From contig NZ_JOGB01000041.1 in assembly GCF_000719335.1 (NCBI RefSeq), forward strand, positions 19,224 through 83,223: DNA of 64,000 nt, given 5' to 3'. Each line of letters starts with the position of its first letter. Within the stretch, counting starts at the first letter, position 1. Both the position numbers and the translations under genes were made by a program. This stretch comes from Streptomyces sp. NRRL S-87. Lineage in GTDB: Bacteria; Actinomycetota; Actinomycetes; Streptomycetales; Streptomycetaceae. This document shows, piece after piece, positions 18,467 through 29,699 of this stretch. Below the pieces are notes generated by a model. That model was given only the letters and a program-made list of their open reading frames with translations, searched no databases and was not told where the DNA came from.

Positions 18467-19375
18467 TCAGGCAGGGGTCGCGGGCAGCCAGTCCGGCAGG
18501 GCCTCGGTGCGGGCCAGCCAGACGTCGGGCAGGACGTCCGTGCCCCGGCCGGCGAGCACGCCGCCCACGATGGCGCACGTCGTGTCCACGTCCCCGCCCA
18601 CGTTCGCGGTGGTCCAGAACGCCGTCTCGAAGTCGCCCAGCGAGCGGGCCGCCGACCACAGCGCGAAGGGCACCGTGTCGTGCGCACTGGTCCGCCGCCC
18701 GCAGCCCAGGACCGCCGCGACCGTGCTCGCGTCGCCGTAGTCCAGCATGTCGCGGGCCCGCCGCAGGCCGGCGCCCACCGCACTGCGCGGCACCAGCGCG
18801 ATCACGCCGTCGAGCAGGTCCTGAGGCGTCGGGGGCCCGGCCGGGGCGGCGGCCAGCGCGGCCGCCGCGGCCACCGCCATGGCGCCCACCACGGCCTCGC
18901 GGTGCTGGTGGGTGGTGTACGCGGAGATCTCCGCCTGGTGGGTGGCCTGCTCGGGGTCGTCGGCGTACCAGGCGCCGAGCGGGGCGATCCGCATGGCGGC
19001 GCCGTTGCCCCACGAGCCCTGGCCGTTGAACAACGCGGCGGCCAGCTCCCGCCAGTCCGCGCCCTCGCGGACCTGGCGCAGCATGCGGTTCACGGCCGGG
19101 CCGTAGCCGCGGTCGAAGTCGTGGTGCGCGGCGAAGGAGGCCGCGAGCGCGTCCTGGTCGACGCGGCCGTGCGCGGCCAGGACGGCGACCACCGAGCAGG
19201 CCATCTCGGTGTCGTCGGTCCACTGCCAGTCGCCGTCGGGCAGCTCGTGGCGCTTGAGCAGCGGGTAGTTCTGGGGGACGAAGTACTGGGAGCCCAGCGC
19301 GTCACCCACCGCCAGCCCGCGAAGGCTGGCCAGGGCGCGTGCGTAGCGCCGGTCGGGGGAGGTGTCAGGGGTCAT
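18467..19375 (-). CDS. ADP-ribosylglycohydrolase family protein
   Basis: 302 residues of the DraG/ARH fold, which removes ADP-ribose from proteins or small molecules through a di-Mg centre. Metal-binding motifs are present: [13 protein letters not shown] near the N-terminus, [11 protein letters not shown] (the TDDT motif) and [18 protein letters not shown] near the C-terminus. The start is ATG 19375 ([15 protein letters not shown]); a GTG 21 nt earlier overlaps the upstream phosphatase stop. The two genes are adjacent or overlapping, so they form an operon. The natural substrate is not visible; family members act on ADP-ribosyl-arginine, -serine or thiazole adducts. Confidence 0.88.
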   Translation of the reverse strand: MTPDTSPDRRYARALASLRGLAVGDALGSQYFVPQNYPLLKRHELPDGDWQWTDDTEMACSVVAVLAAHGRVDQDALAASFAAHHDFDRGYGPAVNRMLRQVREGADWRELAAALFNGQGSWGNGAAMRIAPLGAWYADDPEQATHQAEISAYTTHQHREAVVGAMAVAAAAALAAAPAGPPTPQDLLDGVIALVPRSAVGAGLRRARDMLDYGDASTVAAVLGCGRRTSAHDTVPFALWSAARSLGDFETAFWTTANVGGDVDTTCAIVGGVLAGRGTDVLPDVWLARTEALPDWLPATPA

Positions 19376-19386
19376 CCCGCGTAACT

Positions 19387-20046
19387 CTAGCCCCACAGGT
19401 CATATGGCTGGGGTGTGGTCCACCGCTCGAAGGGCCGATCCAGCCGATACCGCCCGTCCGGACCCAGGACCAGGGTCCGGAACGAGCCGTTGTCAGGATT
19501 GGACAAGCACTCGAATTCGGCCACGGACCAGTGGAACCAGCGCATGCAGAACAGCCGCATGGTCAGCCCGTGGGTCACCAGCAGCACGTTCGGCGGGTGG
19601 TCGGGGGCCTCGAAGCTCCGGTAGAGGCTCTCCAGGAAGGCCCCGACGCGGTCGTACACGTCGGCGCCGGACTCCCCCTGGGCGAAGCGGTAGAAGAAGT
19701 GCCCGTAGGCGTCCCGGTAGGCCTTCTGCAGCCGCACGTCCTCGCGTTCCTGCCAGTTCCCCCAGTCCTGCTCGCGCAGCCGCGGCTCCTCCCGCACCCG
19801 CACCCGGCCGGGGTCCAGCCGCAGGCCCCGGAAGGTCTCCAGCGTGCGGCGGTACGGGGACACGTACGCGCTCACGCCCTCGTCGCCGAAGGTCTCGCGC
19901 AACCGCGCGCCGGCCTCGACGGCCTGGGCCCGGCCGAGCGCGGTCAGCGCCAGGGCGTGGTCGGGCTCGCGCTCGTACACGGTGTCGTCGATGTTGCCGA
20001 CGGACTCCCCGTGCCGGAGCAGAACGATTCTGCGCGGTCGTGGCAT
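19387..20046 (-). CDS. histidine phosphatase (phosphoglycerate mutase-like)
   Basis: 219 residues with the catalytic RHGES motif at residues 11-15 (LLRHGESVGN). YVSPYRRTLETF carries the second phosphate-binding Arg, REQDWGNWQ follows, and VTHGLTMRLF holds the second catalytic His. The family covers phosphoglycerate mutases and many broad phosphatases. The wide spacing and the EREPDHALALTALGRAQA segment suggest a phosphatase, not the glycolytic enzyme, but the substrate is unknown. It is upstream of the ADP-ribosylglycohydrolase gene with almost no gap and is probably co-transcribed. Confidence 0.88.
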   Translation of the reverse strand: MPRPRRIVLLRHGESVGNIDDTVYEREPDHALALTALGRAQAVEAGARLRETFGDEGVSAYVSPYRRTLETFRGLRLDPGRVRVREEPRLREQDWGNWQEREDVRLQKAYRDAYGHFFYRFAQGESGADVYDRVGAFLESLYRSFEAPDHPPNVLLVTHGLTMRLFCMRWFHWSVAEFECLSNPDNGSFRTLVLGPDGRYRLDRPFERWTTPQPYDLWG

Positions 20047-20138
20047 CCCCCGACCCTAAGCGGCGCAGGGCGGCACCGTCGAAACGACGCTCCCCGGCCC
20101 CCGCACCGCGCCCGCCGCCGCCCGGTCGACGGTGGCCG

Positions 20139-20744
20139 TCAGACGGTCCAGGCCGGCTCCAGGTCGACCACGTCCCCGGTGATCCCCTCCAGATCGGCCT
20201 CGATCTGGGCCCGCAGCGACAGCCGCTCCACCCGCTCCTCGCGGTACTTGCCGTGCTCGGCGGCCGACCGCCACATCGACAGCACCATGAACTCGCGGCC
20301 CGGCGCCTCGCCGAACAGCCCGCGCAGCATCCCGGGCGACCCCGCCATGGCCGGGTTCCACACCTTCTCCTGCATCAGCGCGAAGTGGTCGAGCCGTCCC
20401 TCGCGCACCTTGCAGTGGGCCACCCGCAGCACGTCGGCGTCCGTGAAGCGCGGCTCGAAACCGGTCTTCACGTCGAAGCGGTGGTCGAACAGCGTGACCC
20501 GCCCGTCCTTGTACGTGCCGTTCTGCGCGGCGGCGAGCCGGTCGTGGGAGCGCGCCATGAAGGAGTCGTAGAAGGACCGGCTCTCCCAGAACGCGAAGAC
20601 GTGCGCCACCCCGGGGCGGCTGCGGCTCCAACCGCCGCCCTGTCCCCGGAAGCCCGGCTCCCCCGGCAGCCCCGCCCATTTCCGCTGCCCGCGCTCGAAC
20701 CCCCGGCGGTCCACCACCGTGCAGCGAATCCACTTGACCAGCAC
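20139..20744 (-). CDS. DUF4937/YdbC-like ABM-fold protein
   Basis: 201 residues, GTG start. It appears to contain two ferredoxin-like repeats of the antibiotic-monooxygenase type: VKWIRCTVVDRRGFERGQRKW with VAHVFAFWESRSFYDSFMARSHDR in the first half, then VLRVAHCKVREGRLDHFALMQEKVWNPAMAG with EFMVLSMWRSAAEHGKYREERV in the second. The DUF4937 assignment is from memory of this motif and is moderately certain. No catalytic residues can be named. It sits at the head of the leftward phosphatase/ARH pair, separated by 92 bp. Confidence 0.65.
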   Translation of the reverse strand: MLVKWIRCTVVDRRGFERGQRKWAGLPGEPGFRGQGGGWSRSRPGVAHVFAFWESRSFYDSFMARSHDRLAAAQNGTYKDGRVTLFDHRFDVKTGFEPRFTDADVLRVAHCKVREGRLDHFALMQEKVWNPAMAGSPGMLRGLFGEAPGREFMVLSMWRSAAEHGKYREERVERLSLRAQIEADLEGITGDVVDLEPAWTV

Positions 20745-20777
20745 CGCGCCATCGTACGGGGATCAGCGCGCCACCGG

Positions 20778-21599
20778 TCAGACTCCCGCGCAGTAGGTCC
20801 GCACGAGTTCCGCCCCGTCGGCCTCGGACAGCTCGATGCCGAACTCGCTTCCCAGCAGAGCGATCAGCCCGCCGGGCGCGGCGGTTCGCCGGTCGGCCGT
20901 CCACGGCGGCCGCACCCGGGTCAGCTCGTCCCGGACGAGCGCCACCCGCTCGCCCTCGGCGACCCGCTGGACCACGATCTGCCCCGTGAAGTGGGAGCGG
21001 GGGTGGGTGGCGCTGTAGTGGTTCATGAGCATGAAGTCCACCGGGTACGTGGCCTGCGGCCCGAAGGCGTACAGGTCCCGCCACCCCTCGTCACCGCGCA
21101 GGACGCGCAGCACGTGCAGGCCCCCGTCCTCCCGCCCCAGGGCGTACGTCCACGGGCCCTGCCGCACCTCGCCGGTCGCGTCCAACGGCACCGGCTCCAG
21201 CGGCCCCTGGTGCCCGAACCCGGCGTCGGCCAGCCAGGACCGGCCCCCGGCGCCGACGACCAGGACGGCGTGGGTGACGGGGGTCAACACGTCGCCGCGG
21301 GTGCGGTTGCGGGCCCCGCGCGCGGCGACGTCGAAGCCGAGCCGCTCCAGCGCGGCCGCGAGCAGCGAGTTCTGCTCGTAGCAGTAGCCGCCCCGGCGGC
21401 GCCGGACCAGCTTGTCCTGCAGGCCCTTCACGTCGAGCGCGGGCGTCCGGCCCAGCGCCACGTCGAGGTTCTCGAAGGCGATGGCCAGTACGTGCGCCCG
21501 GTGCACTCCGCGCAGCGTCTCCTCCGTGGGCGCCAGCCCGCCGGCGTACCCGATCCGCGCCAGGTACGCGTCCAGGTCCAGCTCTTCACTGCTCCACAT
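20778..21599 (-). CDS. arylamine N-acetyltransferase
   Basis: 273 residues. Transfers acetyl from acetyl-CoA to arylamines or hydrazines; some actinobacterial members act in secondary metabolism. The Cys-His-Asp triad is visible: Cys in RRGGYCYEQNSLLAAALERLG, His in VTHAVLVVG and Asp in WLADAGFGH. Length is typical. I used ATG 21599 (MWSSEELDLDAYLARIG), which has a GGGGGTT-type site upstream; the frame extends to 21638 through GTG/ATG codons without support. It is co-directional with its neighbours but has its own 30-170 bp gaps. Confidence 0.92.
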   Translation of the reverse strand: MWSSEELDLDAYLARIGYAGGLAPTEETLRGVHRAHVLAIAFENLDVALGRTPALDVKGLQDKLVRRRRGGYCYEQNSLLAAALERLGFDVAARGARNRTRGDVLTPVTHAVLVVGAGGRSWLADAGFGHQGPLEPVPLDATGEVRQGPWTYALGREDGGLHVLRVLRGDEGWRDLYAFGPQATYPVDFMLMNHYSATHPRSHFTGQIVVQRVAEGERVALVRDELTRVRPPWTADRRTAAPGGLIALLGSEFGIELSEADGAELVRTYCAGV

Positions 21600-21666
21600 C
21601 GTCAACCCCCCGTTGGTCGTCGTGGCCCCCATCATCACCCGGCGGGCGGGGCGGGGCAGGAACGTC

Positions 21667-22362
21667 TCAGCCCGCGGTCCAGCCCGGGACCGTCGGCAGC
21701 ACCTTCTCGGCGACGCGGAACAGGGCCGGGTCGTCAGGGGACTTGCCGTCGCGGCGCCAGATGACGAGCTCGAACGAGTCGCCCCGGTCCTTGGCGCTGC
21801 CGGCGACCAGCAGGCTGCGGGCCGGGCCGCCGGGGCCGGTCTCGGGCTTGCCGGCCCCGAGGTCGAACGAGACGGCGGTGGCCTGGACGGTGGAGACGAC
21901 CGCCTGGTGCCCCAGCACGGTCTGCACCTGGGCGCCGTTCCCGAGCAGTTGTGCCGCCTCCGCGACCGGCATGTCGTCGTACGAGGCCGTGATCTTGAGG
22001 GCGTACGTGCCCAGTTGCACCGTCGCCTCCGGGGCGGCGAGCTTCTGGTCGCCCGCCATCTCCACCCAGCCCTCGCTGCCGTACGCGTTCTCCGCCCGCT
22101 CGCCCGGGGTACCGAGCAGCACCGGCAGGTCCTGGCGGTTCAGCGCCTCGCACAGTTGCGCGCCGGTGACGTACCCCTTGGGGAGGGTGCCGCGCTGGGA
22201 GCGGGAGCAGTCGGCGGGCGGGGCCGGTTCCGCCCGCTCCCGCTTCTGTCCCTGGACGTGCCAGATTCCGCCCGCCAGCCCCCCGACCAGCACCACGGCC
22301 GCGACGGCCTGCGCCCCCGCATTCACCCTCTGCTTCGTTCTTCCGGCCCGGCTCTCGGCCAC
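21667..22362 (-). CDS. DUF6215-like membrane-anchored protein
   Basis: 231 residues, GTG start with GGGGGGAA upstream. A single N-terminal membrane anchor (AVAAVVLVGGLAGGIWHV, about 18-35) follows a short basic cytoplasmic segment; the rest is extracytoplasmic. Two cysteines, in DCSRSQRG and QLCEALN, may form a disulfide. The segment LPKGYVTGAQLCEALNRQDLPVLLGTP is characteristic of DUF6215 proteins as I recall them. No catalytic motif is visible; function unknown. Probably cell-envelope associated. Confidence 0.65.
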   Translation of the reverse strand: MAESRAGRTKQRVNAGAQAVAAVVLVGGLAGGIWHVQGQKRERAEPAPPADCSRSQRGTLPKGYVTGAQLCEALNRQDLPVLLGTPGERAENAYGSEGWVEMAGDQKLAAPEATVQLGTYALKITASYDDMPVAEAAQLLGNGAQVQTVLGHQAVVSTVQATAVSFDLGAGKPETGPGGPARSLLVAGSAKDRGDSFELVIWRRDGKSPDDPALFRVAEKVLPTVPGWTAG

Positions 22363-22460
22363 GTGCTTCCCCCCTGCTGTGCGCGCCCGATGCGCGCGGG
22401 GGAGCCTAACCCGTGCCGGTTACCAGCTGGTACCGCATAAGCACGGCTCCTGGCATGCCG

Positions 22461-22492
22461 AAGGGGACCGGCCCTTTGGGCCGGCCCCCTTG
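22461..22492 (-). terminator. nrdRJ terminator hairpin
   Basis: Strong GC stem (22461-22474 pairing with 22478-22492, one bulge) and a TTT loop, about 60 bp past the nrdJ stop on the minus strand. Confidence 0.7.
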
Positions 22493-22551
22493 GGGAGCCC
22501 TGCTCCGCTACCGGCGCCGGTCAGGCGCCCGCGGCGTCAGGACGTCCGGTA

Positions 22552-25434
<2,883 letters not shown>

Positions 25435-25600
25435 GCCGCTGCCTCCCATATACGGGCAAAAACGCCCTAAAGTGCCCGCGAAATTCCGAATCCGTTGGCA
25501 CGGTGTGTGTCTGCTGTAGCTGTTCGCCCGCGGCACGGTGCCCCGCGGACAGGTCTGTGTCCTTCGCCCGACCGAACCGGCCGCTCTGCGGCCGGCCGGG

Positions 25601-26113
25601 TCAGTCGGCGGCGGAGGCGGGCTCGGGGACCTGGACGGTCTCCGCGGCCGCGGCCTCTTCATGGGGAGGACGCCGGTCGCGCAGTTCGGCGATGGCGGCC
25701 TCGAAGTCTTCCAGGGTGTCGAAAGCGCGGTAGACCGACGCGAAGCGCAGGTAGGCGACCAGGTCGAGCTCCTGCAGCGGGCCGAGTATGGCCAGACCCA
25801 CGTCGTGCGTGGTCAGCTCGGCGCTCCCGGTGGCCCGCACCGCCTCCTCGACCCGCTGGCCGAGCTGGGCCAGGGCGTCCTCGGTCACCGGACGTCCCTG
25901 ACAGGCCTTGCGCACGCCGGAGATGACCTTGGTGCGCGAGAAGGGCTCGGTCACGCCCGATCGCTTGATCACCATGAGTGACGCGGTCTCCACCGTGGTG
26001 AAGCGGCGGGAGCAGTCCGGGCACTGACGGCGTCTGCGGATCGACGTGCCGTCGTCGGTGGTGCGGCTGTCGACGACGCGGCTGTCGGGGTGCCGGCAGA
26101 AGGGGCAGTGCAC
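25601..26113 (-). CDS. nrdR: transcriptional repressor NrdR
   Basis: Nucleotide-sensing repressor of ribonucleotide reductase genes, 170 residues. The N-terminal zinc ribbon ([17 protein letters not shown], then [17 protein letters not shown]) binds DNA. The ATP-cone that follows ([25 protein letters not shown] ... [10 protein letters not shown] ... [12 protein letters not shown]) senses ATP/dATP. The GTG start at 26113 fits the family N-terminus MxCPFC. It heads the nrdRJ operon, 166 bp before nrdJ, and is divergent from lexA. Two likely NrdR boxes lie 124-172 bp upstream, implying autoregulation. Confidence 0.95.
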   Translation of the reverse strand: MHCPFCRHPDSRVVDSRTTDDGTSIRRRRQCPDCSRRFTTVETASLMVIKRSGVTEPFSRTKVISGVRKACQGRPVTEDALAQLGQRVEEAVRATGSAELTTHDVGLAILGPLQELDLVAYLRFASVYRAFDTLEDFEAAIAELRDRRPPHEEAAAAETVQVPEPASAAD

Positions 26114-26236
26114 GGCTCCGATCCCTCCCTCATGGCACGACTGAATCACCTCGGAGCACCACCGGGCAGATCCCTGCCGGGGCTCTCGAAGCAGCCACCA
26201 GCATATGCGATCCGGAGGACTCTGTCGGCCCGGCCG

Positions 26237-26285
26237 AACACAACCACTGGGTGGCCGCGCCAATCCAACCACTAGATCTTGGGTT
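26237..26285. promoter_or_regulatory. probable tandem NrdR boxes
   Basis: Two related imperfect palindromes, AACACAACCACTGGGTGG (26237-26254) and AACCACTAGATCTTGGGTT (26267-26285), have centres about 30 bp apart, i.e. near three helical turns. NrdR boxes of the ACACWATATCTWGTGT type in tandem are established for nrd operons. The second box, with its CTAGATCTTG core, is the better match. Confidence 0.5.
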
Positions 26286-26495
26286 GCGGCCGAAAATCGC
26301 CGCTACGGCGTGTCGCCCGCGACCGTACGGATCCGGACAGCTGCGGACAGTGCCGCGGAGGGGTGGGGGGCGACTCCCGAGCCTACAAGGAGGCGGGCCG
26401 GTCCACGGATTCCGGGACTGCCGGTGCCACACTGGGCCCAGCCCCCGACGGCCGCGGTCCGACCGGGAGGGGTACCGTAATGAGCGGATTCACCA

Positions 26496-26511
26496 CCGAA
26501 CCGGCGTTCGG
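26496..26511. promoter_or_regulatory. LexA (SOS) box 1
   Basis: CCGAACCGGCGTTCGG is a perfect inverted repeat matching the actinobacterial SOS core CGAAC-N4-GTTCG exactly; 160 bp before the lexA GTG. Confidence 0.7.
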
Positions 26512-26571
26512 TGTGTTGATCGCCCATACACCTCGTCATGTGATCACGTCCGGTGAACTGCGAATTTTCAC

Positions 26572-26587
26572 TCGAACGTGTGTTTGG
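26572..26587. promoter_or_regulatory. LexA (SOS) box 2
   Basis: TCGAACGTGTGTTTGG matches TCGAAC-N4-GTTYGR in the left arm and most of the right arm; 69 bp before the lexA GTG, a usual autoregulatory position. Confidence 0.7.
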
Positions 26588-26655
26588 CGCAACCTTTCGA
26601 AAGCTACTACCGTTGTCCAGCCAGGGAGAGCAAGCGCATTTCGAGAGGGGCCGAC

Positions 26656-27447
26656 GTGACCACCACCGCAGACAGTGCCACCATCACTGCCCAGAACCGC
26701 TCCCAGAGCCGACTCGAGCCGGTGCACGCCATGAATGACGCAGCCATGACTCCGGACCCGGACACGATGCGGCCCGCACGCTCGCTGCCCGGCCGACCTC
26801 CCGGCATCCGCGCGGACAGTTCGGGGCTCACGGACCGGCAGCGGCGGGTCATCGAGGTCATCCGGGACTCGGTGCAGCGGCGCGGGTACCCACCGTCGAT
26901 GCGCGAGATCGGCCAGGCCGTCGGCCTGTCCAGCACGTCCTCCGTGGCCCACCAGCTGATGGCACTGGAGCGCAAGGGCTTCCTGCGCCGGGACCCGCAC
27001 CGCCCGCGGGCGTACGAGGTCCGCGGCTCGGACCAGCCCAGCACGCAGCCCACCGACACCGCCGGCAAGCCCGCCGCGTCGTACGTGCCCCTGGTCGGCC
27101 GGATCGCCGCCGGCGGCCCGATCCTGGCCGAGGAGTCCGTCGAGGACGTCTTCCCGCTCCCGCGCCAGCTGGTCGGCGACGGCGAGCTGTTCGTCCTCAA
27201 GGTCGTCGGCGACTCGATGATCGAGGCCGCGATCTGCGACGGCGACTGGGTCACCGTCCGCCGCCAGCCCGTCGCGGAGAACGGCGACATCGTCGCCGCC
27301 ATGCTCGACGGCGAGGCCACCGTGAAGCGCTTCAAGCGCGAGGACGGTCACGTGTGGCTGCTCCCCCACAACGCGGCCTACCAGCCCATCCCCGGCGACG
27401 AGGCCACCATCCTCGGCAAGGTCGTCGCCGTCCTGCGGCGGGTCTGA
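26656..27447 (+). CDS. lexA: SOS repressor LexA
   Basis: Represses DNA-damage genes and self-cleaves when RecA filaments form. 263 residues from GTG 26656, with GAGAGGGG 5 nt upstream. Residues 1 to about 55 are a variable extension. The winged helix spans about 58-125 ([29 protein letters not shown]). The cleavage site is Ala152-Gly153 (GRIAAGGPI), and the peptidase dyad is Ser187 (VVGDSMIEA) and Lys224 (ATVKRFKRE). Two LexA boxes upstream indicate autoregulation. It is divergent from nrdRJ and convergent with the DinG-type helicase, with a strong terminator between. Confidence 0.96.
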   Translation: MTTTADSATITAQNRSQSRLEPVHAMNDAAMTPDPDTMRPARSLPGRPPGIRADSSGLTDRQRRVIEVIRDSVQRRGYPPSMREIGQAVGLSSTSSVAHQLMALERKGFLRRDPHRPRAYEVRGSDQPSTQPTDTAGKPAASYVPLVGRIAAGGPILAEESVEDVFPLPRQLVGDGELFVLKVVGDSMIEAAICDGDWVTVRRQPVAENGDIVAAMLDGEATVKRFKREDGHVWLLPHNAAYQPIPGDEATILGKVVAVLRRV

Positions 27448-27491
27448 CCCCGCCCCTCACGAGCGGGTCCGCCACCCGCTCTCCCTGAGCC

Positions 27492-27526
27492 GGACCCCGG
27501 GACCCACTGCGCCGGTCCCGGGGTCC
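27492..27526. terminator. lexA / helicase bidirectional terminator
   Basis: Perfect 13-bp stem (27492-27504 with 27514-27526) and a 9-nt loop, 45 bp past the lexA stop and between convergent genes. Confidence 0.8.
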
Positions 27527-27619
27527 TGTCATGCCCGGACGCGCAGGGTCGCTCCCCGCACGCCGCTTCCCCGCCCGCCGGCCGCTTCCCGCCGGGCGGC
27601 TCCCGTCGTCCGCCGCCCG

Positions 27620-29590
27620 CTACTTCCCGTCGGCCTGCGCCGCCGCGTCGATCGCCGCCAGCGACTTCCGCACCTGGTTGTGGTCCGTGGTGTACCAGAA
27701 GTCCGGCAGCGAGGAGCGCAGGAAGCCGCCGTACCGCGCCGTGGCCAGCCGCGGGTCCAGCACCGCCACCACACCCCGGTCGCCGGAGGCCCGTACGAGC
27801 CGTCCCGCGCCCTGCGCCATCAGGAGCGCCGCGTGCGTGGCCGCCACGGCCATGAAGCCGTTGCCCCCGGCCTCCTCCACCGACTTCTGCCGGGCGCTCA
27901 TCAGCGGGTCGTCGGGCCGCGGGAACGGGATGCGGTCCATCACCACCAGCTGGCAGCTCGGTCCCGGCACGTCCACGCCCTGCCACAACGACAGCGTCCC
28001 GAACAGGCACGTCCTGGGGTCCCCGGCAAAGGTCTTGATCAACTCGCCGAGGGTCTCCTCGCCCTGCAGCAGGATCGGGTTGTCCAGCCGCGTGCGCAGC
28101 TCGTCCGCCGCGGCCTGGGCGGCCCGCATCGAGGAGAACAGCCCCAGCGTGCGCCCGCCCGCCGCGCCGATCAGCTCGGCCAGCTCGTCCATCATGTCGC
28201 CGCGGGTGCCCTCCCGGCCGGGCGTGGCCAGGTGCTTGGCGACGTACAGGATGCCCTGCTTGCGGTACTCGAACGGGGAACCGACGTCGAGTCCCTTCCA
28301 CTCGGGCAGGTCCTCGCCCTCCACCCCCTCGGGGCCCAGGCCCAGTGAGGCGCCGACCCCGTTGAAGTCGCCGCCCAGCTTGAGCGTGGCCGAGGTCAGG
28401 ACGACCGAGCGCTCGGAGAACAGCTTCTCGCGCAGCAGGCCCGACACCGACATCGGGGCGACGCGCAGGGTCGCTCCGAAGCGGTCGTGCCGCTCGTACC
28501 AGACCACGTCCCACTCGGAGCCGACCAGGATCCGCTCGGCGACGTCGTGCACGTTCTCCACCGACGCGAGGGCCTGCTTGCGCACCGCGTCCTCGTCCTG
28601 GACGGACTTGTCCCGGGTGGTGCCCAGCGCCGAGACCACCGTGCGCGCCGCGTCCCGCAGGGCGGCCAGCGCGTACCCGAGGTCCTCGGGGATCTCCTCC
28701 AGGCGGCCCGGCAGGGCCAGCTCCATGACCCGCTCGAAGCCCTCGGAGGCGGTCTGCAGGGAGTCGGCGACCTTCTCGTCGACCAGCTTCGCCGCGCGCT
28801 TGACCGCCCGGTTCACCTGGCCCGGGGTGAGCTCGCCGGTGGCGACGCCGGTGACCCGGCCCACCAGCTCGTGCGCCTCGTCGACGATCAGCACCTCGTG
28901 CTGCGGCAGGACGGGCGCGCCCTCGATGGCGTCGATGGCCAGCAGCGCGTGGTTGGTGACCACCACGTCGGCCAGCTTGGCGCGCTCGCGGGCCGCCTCG
29001 GCGAAGCACTCGGCGCCGTAGGCGCACTTGCTCGCGCCCAGGCACTCGCGCGAGGAGACCGACACCTGCGACCAGGCCTTGTCGGAGACGCCGGGGGTCA
29101 TGTCGTCCCGGTCGCCGGTCTCGGTCTCGTCGGCCCAGTCGCGCAGCCGGAGCAGGTCCTTGCCGAGCTTGCTGGTGGGGGCGGCGGCCTCGAACTGGTC
29201 GAAGAGGCCGTCCTCCTCGTCCTGGGGGGCGCCCTCGTGCAGCCGGTGCAGGCACAGGTAGTTGGAGCGGCCCTTGAGCATCGCGAACTCCGGGCGCCTG
29301 CGCAGCAGCGGGTGCAGCGCGTCCACCGTGCGCGGCAGGTCGCGCTCGACCAGCTGCCGCTGGAGCGCCAGCGTCGCGGTCGCCACCACCACGCGCTCCC
29401 CGTGGGCGAGTGCCGGCACGAGGTAGCCGAGGGACTTTCCGGTGCCGGTGCCCGCCTGGATGAGGCGGTGCGACTGCTCGTCGATCGCTTCGCCGACGGC
29501 TTCGGCCATGGCCACCTGGCCGGGCCGCTCGGTGCCGCCGACGGCGGTGACGGCGGCGTGCAGCAGGTCGGGGAGTGAGGGCTTCGTCAT
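27620..29590 (-). CDS. DinG/XPD-family ATP-dependent DNA helicase
   Basis: 656-residue superfamily 2 helicase. Walker A is QAGTGTGKSLGYLVPAL, motif II DEAHELVGRV, and motifs V-VI SLWQGVDVPGPSCQLVVMDRIPFPRP and QGAGRLVRASGDRG. Cysteines in NYLCLHRLH and SSRECLGASKCAYGAECFAE are placed like the 4Fe-4S ligands of DinG/XPD. DinG-type enzymes unwind R-loops, forks or G-quadruplexes. The start is ATG 29590 (MTKPSLPDLLHAAVTAVGG); a longer frame to 29767 is not supported. It neighbours lexA, but I see no LexA box in its own upstream region. Confidence 0.9.
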   Translation of the reverse strand: MTKPSLPDLLHAAVTAVGGTERPGQVAMAEAVGEAIDEQSHRLIQAGTGTGKSLGYLVPALAHGERVVVATATLALQRQLVERDLPRTVDALHPLLRRRPEFAMLKGRSNYLCLHRLHEGAPQDEEDGLFDQFEAAAPTSKLGKDLLRLRDWADETETGDRDDMTPGVSDKAWSQVSVSSRECLGASKCAYGAECFAEAARERAKLADVVVTNHALLAIDAIEGAPVLPQHEVLIVDEAHELVGRVTGVATGELTPGQVNRAVKRAAKLVDEKVADSLQTASEGFERVMELALPGRLEEIPEDLGYALAALRDAARTVVSALGTTRDKSVQDEDAVRKQALASVENVHDVAERILVGSEWDVVWYERHDRFGATLRVAPMSVSGLLREKLFSERSVVLTSATLKLGGDFNGVGASLGLGPEGVEGEDLPEWKGLDVGSPFEYRKQGILYVAKHLATPGREGTRGDMMDELAELIGAAGGRTLGLFSSMRAAQAAADELRTRLDNPILLQGEETLGELIKTFAGDPRTCLFGTLSLWQGVDVPGPSCQLVVMDRIPFPRPDDPLMSARQKSVEEAGGNGFMAVAATHAALLMAQGAGRLVRASGDRGVVAVLDPRLATARYGGFLRSSLPDFWYTTDHNQVRKSLAAIDAAAQADGK

Positions 29591-29699
29591 AGCACCGACA
29601 ACCCTACGCGGCGCCGCCGACAGCCCGTGACGGTCGCGGGCCCGGCCGGCTCCCCACCGGCGGTCTTCGGCCGTCCTCCGGCCGGGGCGGACGCCCTGG

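Larger units (their letters stand above)
26114..26655. other. divergent regulatory region nrdR / lexA
   Basis: 542 bp with no gene I trust; short frames at 26251-26556 and 26279-26659 overlap regulatory sites. It holds two probable NrdR boxes near the nrdR side (26237-26285) and two LexA boxes near the lexA side (26496-26511, 26572-26587). The stretch 26290-26480 shows nothing I recognise. Confidence 0.6.

Noticed and set aside
26114..26655. Cobalamin riboswitch before nrdRJ
   Set aside because: I looked for a B12-box and riboswitch-like helices upstream of nrdR and saw none; NrdR boxes explain the region better.
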